Positions 8,934-14,729 of a stretch of DNA of 22,730 bases are shown piece by piece (position 1 is the first letter of the stretch; each line of letters opens with the position of its first letter). The translations under genes were made by a program, and so were the position numbers. The stretch is taken from NCBI GenBank assembly GCA_022758945.1, contig JAEMQE010000013.1, forward strand, positions 1 to 22,730. The letters run 5' to 3'. The stretch comes from Lentimicrobium sp. Lineage in GTDB: Bacteria; Bacteroidota; Bacteroidia; Flavobacteriales; Flavobacteriaceae. The notes below the pieces were generated by a model, which saw only the letters and a program-made list of their open reading frames with translations, was not told where the DNA came from and did not search any database.

Positions 8934-10235
8934 ATGAGATTAAAACTTCAAAATATTGGAATTATTGAAGAGGCTGATATCAACATTGAGGGAATTACCT
9001 TGATAGCAGGTCAAAATGATTCAGGAAAAAGTACCGTTGGAAAAGTTTTATATTCTTTAATTAGGAGCTTTAATATAGACGAAAAATCTTTTAATTCTTC
9101 TAAAAATGAATTTATTAGAAATCGCATAAGAGATATTAGGAATCTCATATTGAGAGCTAAAACGACAAGCGGAGAAGATAAAAAAATTCAAGAAAAATTT
9201 GTATCCGCTTTTTTAGATAACGAGCATTCCTTATTCGAAAGATATGGATACCGGACAAATGCTGACAATACAGAAAACACTGAAAAACTTTTATCAGAAC
9301 TTAAAAGTATTAAAGAGTTGTATTCAAATTTCTCTAACGAATCTATTAAAATTCAAATTGAAACATTTGTAAATGATATTATAAATCGAGCTTCAATTAC
9401 TATTGATTCAAATGAAGTTCTACATTATGAATTAGAATCTTTTTTCGAGAATGAATTTGGAAAACAGGTTAAAAATAAATTCAAAAAAGGAGCCTCGTTT
9501 GTAAAAATTGATGGTGTAAAGGAAAAAAAAATATCATTTGATGAACACACTGTTTTTGAGGGTTTTGACACTACCTCAAATATATATTATAATGATGTTT
9601 TTTTTATAGAATCACCTATAAAATTACACGATAGGAATTTTTTGTCGTTCGATAATATTCTTCGTGATAAAAATAGATATTTAAATAATAAAATTTTTCA
9701 ACCGAAAAAAGAGCAGGATATTTTTTCAGATACAAAAGATGACATTGAAAAACTGAATTCAATCATATCAGATGTAATAAATGGTGAATTTGGGTTTAAT
9801 TCAAAAAATGAATTAGTCTTTAAAAAGAACAAGGTTGAATTTGATTTAAATAATGTAGCAACAGGAATAAAAAGTTTTGGTGTATTACAGTTGCTTTTAC
9901 AGAAAGGCATATTGAACTTAAATTCTTTATTAATCATTGACGAGCCAGAAGTCCATTTACATCCAACTTGGCAAGTAAAGTATGCTGAGATTCTGGTGAG
10001 ATTATCAAAAGAATTTGCAATTCCAATGCTGTTGACTTCACATAGTCCTTATTTTATAGAGGCTTTAGAATCGTATAGCAAAAAATATAATTTTGAAACT
10101 CTAACAAATTTTTATTTAGCCGAAAAAAATAAAAACGGGTTAACATCTAAAATAATTGATGTAACTAAAGACATAACTCCTATTTTGAGTTCAATATCTG
10201 ATGCGTTTTATAAAATTCAAGACATCAATGATTAG
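8934..10235 (+). CDS. RecF/OLD-like AAA ATPase, probable defence-type ATPase
   Basis: 433 residues. It is a single-chain SMC/ABC-type ATPase. The N-terminus MRLKLQNIGIIEEADINIEG is the typical RecF/AAA_15/AAA_21 opening. Walker A is GQNDSGKST (26-34). An ABC-signature-like stretch lies around Ser314-Gly316 (TGIKSFGVLQLL), Walker B is LLIIDEPEVHLHP (Asp336, Glu337) and the H-loop is SHSP (His370). All ATPase motifs are intact. The insert between about 60 and 300 is charged and helical but short, without a long coiled coil. The chain ends about 60 residues after the H-loop, so there is no TOPRIM domain of the OLD/GajA kind. Its stop overlaps the ATG of the next gene by 8 nt (ATGATTAG), implying a functional pair. 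The region is more AT-rich than its flanks. A DNA-repair or signalling ATPase cannot be excluded. Confidence 0.85.
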   Translation: MRLKLQNIGIIEEADINIEGITLIAGQNDSGKSTVGKVLYSLIRSFNIDEKSFNSSKNEFIRNRIRDIRNLILRAKTTSGEDKKIQEKFVSAFLDNEHSLFERYGYRTNADNTENTEKLLSELKSIKELYSNFSNESIKIQIETFVNDIINRASITIDSNEVLHYELESFFENEFGKQVKNKFKKGASFVKIDGVKEKKISFDEHTVFEGFDTTSNIYYNDVFFIESPIKLHDRNFLSFDNILRDKNRYLNNKIFQPKKEQDIFSDTKDDIEKLNSIISDVINGEFGFNSKNELVFKKNKVEFDLNNVATGIKSFGVLQLLLQKGILNLNSLLIIDEPEVHLHPTWQVKYAEILVRLSKEFAIPMLLTSHSPYFIEALESYSKKYNFETLTNFYLAEKNKNGLTSKIIDVTKDITPILSSISDAFYKIQDIND

Positions 10236-10713
10236 GATTAGTGAGATAGAAGCATTTTTTGAGAAAAATGTTTTAAAGAAAAATTTAAAGGATATTTCTT
10301 GGGATAAAGCTAATAACGTTTCATTGATAAATTCAGACAAAGAGAGTTTTGACTTTGACGAACTTAACAAAGAAATAAAAACTTCCGATACTGTTTATTT
10401 TGAAAATGGAAAAATCATTTTTGTTGAGTTCAAAAGAGGAAAAATAAAAGATATAGATTTTAGATTGAAGGCAACAGAAAGCATTATATCCCTTTATAAT
10501 TATGTTTTTGAAAACGGATTTAAGGAAAAGCTTTGTTTTCCAAATGAAATATTTCAAATTTATGTTGTTTATGACAGAAACAATTCCTCCCCAACAAGAA
10601 CGTTGGCCATTACAACTACTGGAAGAAAACTTGAAAAAGAGTACAAACATTTTTTTTCTAAATACCAAGTGATTGATAACGATAAATTTAAGGGGCGTTT
10701 CAAAATTAAATGA
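10228..10713 (+). CDS. Small PD-(D/E)XK nuclease-like partner of the ATPase
   Basis: 161 residues; no family recognised with certainty. The segment SDTVYF-ENGK-IIFVEFKRGK carries Asp54 and Glu67-x-Lys69 on two adjacent predicted strands, 13 residues apart. That is the D-x(n)-ExK arrangement of PD-(D/E)XK nucleases, and a preceding helix offers Glu6, Glu8 or Glu12. The segment FQIYVVYD (109-116) looks like the next core strand. A DNA- or RNA-cutting role driven by the ATPase is inferred, not shown. The ATG at 10228 is chosen because it lies inside the overlap ATGATTAG with the ATPase stop; a longer frame from 10201 would overlap the ATPase more deeply. Its own stop overlaps the methyltransferase start by 4 nt (ATGA). 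There is no signal peptide or membrane segment. Confidence 0.72.
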   Translation: MIRISEIEAFFEKNVLKKNLKDISWDKANNVSLINSDKESFDFDELNKEIKTSDTVYFENGKIIFVEFKRGKIKDIDFRLKATESIISLYNYVFENGFKEKLCFPNEIFQIYVVYDRNNSSPTRTLAITTTGRKLEKEYKHFFSKYQVIDNDKFKGRFKIK

Positions 10714-11480
10714 AATCTGTGTTCAAACTAATTCTCAATACCATTCCTCGTCCAATATTAATTAGACTGAGTTATGCTGCACGTCCCGTTCTTGCTTTGG
10801 CTTTGAAAGGAAATACATTCACGGATCCAATTGATGGGAAAAGTTTCCGTATGTTTTTGCCTTATGGCTACGGAAAACAGAGAAACAATGCGCTTTCGCC
10901 AAGTACGCTTTCGCTCGAAAGACATCGTTTATTATGGTTATATTTAAAAAACGAAACTGATTTTTTTACTTCTGCAGCAAGAAAGAAAGTCCTTCATTTT
11001 GCACCCGAACAAGCATTTTATAAATTGTTCCGAAACCAGAAAAACATTAATTACACCACAACTGATTTGTTTTCGCCCCTTGCCGATGTGAAAGCTGATA
11101 TTTGCAATTTGCCTTTTGAGGACAATTCTTATGATATTATTTTTTGCAATCACGTATTGGAACACATTCCAGATGACACCAAAGCCATGCAGGAATTATT
11201 TCGAGTTTTGAAAAAAGGAGGAATGGCAATTCTACAAATTCCTCAGGACTTGAAAAGAGAAACCACTTTTGCCGATGATTCCATCACAGACCAAAAAGAA
11301 CGTGCCGAAATCTTTGGTCAATACGATCATGTTCGTATTTATGGTCGCGATTATTTTGATAAATTGAGAAGCATTGGCTTTACAGTTGTCGAAGAAGATT
11401 ACACCAATAAAATCAGTCCGGAATTAGTGGAAAAATATTGTTTAGCCAAAGGAGAAATTATTCCTGTTTGTTTTAAATAA
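10710..11480 (+). CDS. Class I SAM-dependent methyltransferase
   Basis: 256 residues. The Methyltransf_11-like core contains DICNLPFEDNSYDIIFCNHVLEHIPD (residues 130-155, written here as motifs IV and V of the fold) followed by ELFRVLKKGGMAILQIP. The usual glycine-rich SAM motif is replaced by VLHFAPEQ (94-101), which I recall as typical of one methyltransferase subgroup rather than as damage. The N-terminal region (about 36-75) has the layout of a zinc ribbon found in relatives, but its cysteine positions appear as Asp39, Asp42, Ser63 and Thr66, so metal binding is probably lost. The substrate is unknown. Translation is coupled to the preceding cassette by an ATGA overlap. There is no signal peptide; the hydrophobic N-terminus (about 1-32) may lie on the membrane. 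Confidence 0.86.
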   Translation: MKSVFKLILNTIPRPILIRLSYAARPVLALALKGNTFTDPIDGKSFRMFLPYGYGKQRNNALSPSTLSLERHRLLWLYLKNETDFFTSAARKKVLHFAPEQAFYKLFRNQKNINYTTTDLFSPLADVKADICNLPFEDNSYDIIFCNHVLEHIPDDTKAMQELFRVLKKGGMAILQIPQDLKRETTFADDSITDQKERAEIFGQYDHVRIYGRDYFDKLRSIGFTVVEEDYTNKISPELVEKYCLAKGEIIPVCFK

Positions 11481-11597
11481 TTCAAAAATATAATTCTAAT
11501 TCTTTTGCATTTTTGTGTCGAAAATAAAAATACTTTCCCCTTTTTATCGTACCTTTAGTAGCCTAAATCGTTTTATCAATTGTTAAATTTATAACAG

Positions 11598-12428
11598 ATG
11601 AAAATTGTAAAACATTCTGGCGATATTGTTGATTTTAACCCAATAAAACTAAAACAATCGCTCTTGAAATCAGGAGCAAGCCAGTCAGTAGTTGAAACTA
11701 TTTTGCAAACTATTAAAAAGGAAATCTACGAAGGAATTTCGACCAAGCAAATCTACAAGATGGCTTATAGTTTGCTGAAAAAAGCATCTCATTCGCATGC
11801 TGCCCGATATAATTTAAAAGAAGCCATCAGATTATTAGGTCCTGCCGGTTTTTTCTTCGAAAAATATATTGCACGTCTTTTCGCTGCTGAGCATTATATA
11901 ACCCAAACAAATTTGATTTTACAAGGCAAATGCGTATCTCATGAAATAGATGTTTTGATTAAAAAAGACCAAGTCATTTCGATGATTGAGTGCAAATTCC
12001 ATCTTGGAAAAGATGCTAATTCTGACGTAAAAGTACCAATGTATATTCTGTCGCGATTCAATGATTTGAAAGACAGGCGACATGCTATTTTTTCTGAAAA
12101 AGATTCTATTTCAAAATGTTGGATTGCTACGAATAATCGGTTTACATCGGATGCAATTGCCTTTGCGAAATGTTCGGGATTGAGTTTGTTAAGTTGGAAT
12201 TATCCCGAAAACAATAATATAAAAACCAAAAATGACGACAATTATCTTTATCCTATAACCTGTTTGACATCTTTGTCATTGGCTGAAAAAGACAGACTGC
12301 TAGTCCTTGACGTGATTTTGGTAAAAGAAATAATAAACAATTCGGATTGTTTGGAAAGAATTGGTTTGAGTTCAAATCGAATAAAAAACGTATTGAAAGA
12401 AGCATCAGAATTGTGTGAATATATTTAG
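11598..12428 (+). CDS. ATP-cone domain fused to Mrr-like restriction-endonuclease domain
   Basis: 276 residues. Residues 1-80 resemble the ATP-cone found in ribonucleotide reductases and NrdR, a nucleotide-sensing domain (MKIVKHSGDIVDFNPIKL, then EGISTKQIYKMAYSLL). Residues about 81-215 are a PD-(D/E)XK domain of the Mrr type: GPAGFFFEKYIA with Glu88, EIDVLI with Asp118, ECK with Glu131 and Lys133, then ATNNRFTSDAIAFAKCSGLSLLSW. The C-terminal 50 residues look like a helix-hairpin-helix-type nucleic-acid binding segment (IGLSSNRIKNVLKEA). The arrangement suggests a nuclease gated by ATP or dATP. It lies 30-36 nt upstream of the beta-CASP gene on the same strand and probably forms an operon with it. 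The start ATG 11598 follows a 117-nt gap with no strong promoter match. Confidence 0.84.
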   Translation: MKIVKHSGDIVDFNPIKLKQSLLKSGASQSVVETILQTIKKEIYEGISTKQIYKMAYSLLKKASHSHAARYNLKEAIRLLGPAGFFFEKYIARLFAAEHYITQTNLILQGKCVSHEIDVLIKKDQVISMIECKFHLGKDANSDVKVPMYILSRFNDLKDRRHAIFSEKDSISKCWIATNNRFTSDAIAFAKCSGLSLLSWNYPENNNIKTKNDDNYLYPITCLTSLSLAEKDRLLVLDVILVKEIINNSDCLERIGLSSNRIKNVLKEASELCEYI

Positions 12429-12464
12429 AACTACGAATTTTTTTGGATTTTAAATAAGATGATT

Positions 12465-13820
12465 ATGAAAATTAAATTCATTGGCGGAGCAGGAACAGTA
12501 ACAGGTTCAAAAACATTAATTGAAAGTAATGGCTTAAGGATTTTGATAGATTGCGGACAGTTTCAAGGCATCAAACCTTTGAGAGAACTCAATTGGCAAC
12601 CTTTGCCTATTTTACCTTCGACTATAGATTTTGTATTACTTACACACGGTCATTTAGATCATTGTGGTTGGTTGCCAAGATTGGTAAATCAAGGATTCAA
12701 AGGCAAAATTTATTGCTCGAGTCCCACAAAAGATGTAGCCAAATTGATTCTTTTGGACAGTGCCAAAATCCAGGAAGAAGAAGCAGAAATGGCTAATAAA
12801 GGACATTATTCAAGGCACGAAATTGCTGAACCTCTTTATACCGTAAAACAAGCCGAAGCGGTTTTTCCGCTTTTTAGAGTAGTTAATCCAAAAGAGAAAA
12901 TTTCTTTGGATGCCGAAATTACTGCTGTTTTTTCAAACGCCGGACATATTATTGGCGCTTGCAGCATCGAATTGACTTTGGAAAATAAAACCTTAGTTTT
13001 TTCAGGCGACATAGGTCGTGACAATGATGTATTGATGTATCCACCAACAAAACCCAAAAAAGCCGACTATGTTTTCTTGGAAAGCACCTATGGAAATCGC
13101 CTTCATCCCAATATTGATGCTAAGGCCGAACTAGAAATGTACATCAACAATACGGTTCAAAAAGGTGGAACTATTATTATTCCAAGTTTTGCCGTGGAGC
13201 GCGCTCAAACCGTAATGTATTTGCTTTGGCAACTCAAAATAGAAGGCAAAATTCCCAATATTCCTTATATAATTGACACTCCTATGGGAATTAAAGTGCT
13301 GGACATTTTTGAAAATAATAGAAAATGGCACAAATTACCCGAACAAGACTGTATCGCAATGTGCCAAATGTTTACGATGATTTCTGATTATCAGGAAACT
13401 ATTGAAACTATTTATAATAAAAACCCCAAAGTGGTGATTGCAGCCAGCGGAATGATTACTGGCGGAAGGGTTTTGAGCTATTTAGAACGGTATATTGGCT
13501 TACCTGAAACTACCGTAATCATCATTGGCTATCAAGCCGAAGGAACACGGGGCAGAAAATTATTGGAAGGTGCCAAAGAAATTAAAATTTACGGAAAATA
13601 TTACGACGTAAAAGCTTCTATTCTCGAAATAGAAGCATTGTCCGCTCACGGAGATCAAAAAGATTTGCTCAACTGGCTTTCAGAATTGAAAAACATTCCG
13701 ACAAAAGTATTTCTTGTTCACGGAGAAAATGAGGCTTTAGATGAACTTGGTATTAAAATCAATGAAAAGTACAGGTTTGATTGTACTATTCCTTTAATGG
13801 GGCAAGAGTTTAATCTTTAG
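12465..13820 (+). CDS. Beta-CASP metallo-beta-lactamase, RNase-like (COG1236 type)
   Basis: 451 residues from this start. Members of this family are mostly RNA endo- or exonucleases related to CPSF-73 and RNase J. Zinc-site motifs are intact: LLTHGHLDHCGWLPRL (His61, His63, Asp65, His66), the GHIIGACS segment, and FSGDIGRDND. The beta-CASP and RMMBL motifs follow: FLESTYGNR, IIIPSFAVERAQTVMYLL, VVIAASGMITGGRVLSYL, ALSAHGDQKDLLNWL and VFLVHGE. The whole enzyme is present, so activity is likely. An ATG two codons earlier (12459) is possible; 12465 is preferred because relatives begin MKIKFIGG. It probably shares a transcript with the ATP-cone nuclease upstream. No signal peptide is seen. Confidence 0.9.
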   Translation: MKIKFIGGAGTVTGSKTLIESNGLRILIDCGQFQGIKPLRELNWQPLPILPSTIDFVLLTHGHLDHCGWLPRLVNQGFKGKIYCSSPTKDVAKLILLDSAKIQEEEAEMANKGHYSRHEIAEPLYTVKQAEAVFPLFRVVNPKEKISLDAEITAVFSNAGHIIGACSIELTLENKTLVFSGDIGRDNDVLMYPPTKPKKADYVFLESTYGNRLHPNIDAKAELEMYINNTVQKGGTIIIPSFAVERAQTVMYLLWQLKIEGKIPNIPYIIDTPMGIKVLDIFENNRKWHKLPEQDCIAMCQMFTMISDYQETIETIYNKNPKVVIAASGMITGGRVLSYLERYIGLPETTVIIIGYQAEGTRGRKLLEGAKEIKIYGKYYDVKASILEIEALSAHGDQKDLLNWLSELKNIPTKVFLVHGENEALDELGIKINEKYRFDCTIPLMGQEFNL

Positions 13821-13946
13821 AAAGAAACCGCAAGAACCCATTTTGTATTAAATATTTATTAAAAAAACGGAAATCCATTGCCTTTATAGTGCAGTTTCTC
13901 CAAATTATAATTACTTTCACAACCAAAAAAATTTTAAAATATTTTT

Positions 13947-14618
13947 ATGAGTAATTTCGATTGGACACAACTAATAAATCCCGAATTTTATATTCTAATG
14001 GAGTTTGGCGGAATAAAAATGGGATTGCTAGTTATTCTTTTTATAATTTTTGCTGAAACAGGATTGTTTGCAGGATTTTTTCTGCCGGGAGACAGTTTGT
14101 TATTTTTAGCTGGGATTTATAGTGAGTTATTGACTCGGCAAATATCAATGGGTAACGATTTTATCAATGTAGTTTTATTGTCTTCATTAGTTTCTTTAGC
14201 AGGTGTTTTTGGGAATATGGTTGGTTATTGGTTTGGAGTTAAAGGAGGCACTTATCTTTATAATAAAGAAGATACTTTTTGGTTTAAAGAAAAATACCTT
14301 TTACAATCCAGAGATTTTTTCGAAAAATATGGTGGAAAAGCAATTGTTTTTGCGCGGTTTTTACCCATTTTCAGAACTTTTGCACCTATAGTTGCCGGAA
14401 TTGCTGGAATGGATAAAAAGAAGTTTTTGTTCAATAATATAGTTGGTTCCGTACTTTGGTCTTTCAGTTTGATTTTTGCAGGACATTATTTATCTGCTTT
14501 ATTTTTAGAAAAATTCAATATTGATTTAAAAAGCCATATAGAGTATATTGTAATAGGAATTGTTCTTGTGACTACTCTTCCGGTTTTATGGAAATTATTC
14601 AAAAAAAGAGTCCATTAA
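13947..14618 (+). CDS. DedA family membrane protein
   Basis: 223 residues. The DedA/VTT (SNARE-associated) family includes flippases for undecaprenyl phosphate and phosphatidylethanolamine in the inner membrane. Hallmarks visible are the first membrane helix followed by FFLPGDSLLFLAG (about 47-59), the GYWFG segment after the next helix, and the amphipathic motif VFARFLPIFRTFAPIVAGIAGM (about 133-154), seen here with the conserved Arg and Pro residues. Two further hydrophobic helices close the protein, and the C-terminus is basic (KKRVH). The gene lies 126 nt after the beta-CASP gene, without a consensus promoter, and ends at a strong bidirectional terminator. Confidence 0.92.
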   Translation: MSNFDWTQLINPEFYILMEFGGIKMGLLVILFIIFAETGLFAGFFLPGDSLLFLAGIYSELLTRQISMGNDFINVVLLSSLVSLAGVFGNMVGYWFGVKGGTYLYNKEDTFWFKEKYLLQSRDFFEKYGGKAIVFARFLPIFRTFAPIVAGIAGMDKKKFLFNNIVGSVLWSFSLIFAGHYLSALFLEKFNIDLKSHIEYIVIGIVLVTTLPVLWKLFKKRVH

Positions 14619-14629
14619 TATTTTATTCA

Positions 14630-14680
14630 AATCATGAAAAAACTCCATTTACAAATTGTGAATGGAGTTTTTTCATGATT
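14630..14680. terminator. Bidirectional terminator between DedA and the MG2/plug gene
   Basis: Perfect 20-bp arms at 14630-14649 and 14661-14680 flank an 11-nt loop. The core is AACTCCATT/AATGGAGTT with an A-run in the left arm and a T-run in the right arm. The hairpin sits 11 nt after the DedA stop and about 50 nt beyond the stop of the convergent gene, so it can serve both. Confidence 0.85.
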
Positions 14681-14729
14681 AAACCCTTATTTTAAACCTG
14701 CAAACTAATGTGTGTTTAATTGGCAATTG

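Noticed and set aside
11550..11557. TACCTTTA as promoter of the ATP-cone nuclease gene
   Set aside because: It lacks the final G of the -7 consensus, has no -33 box, and lies 40 nt from the start; too weak to list.
13912..13919. TACTTTCA as a DedA promoter
   Set aside because: Two mismatches to the -7 consensus and no -33 box.
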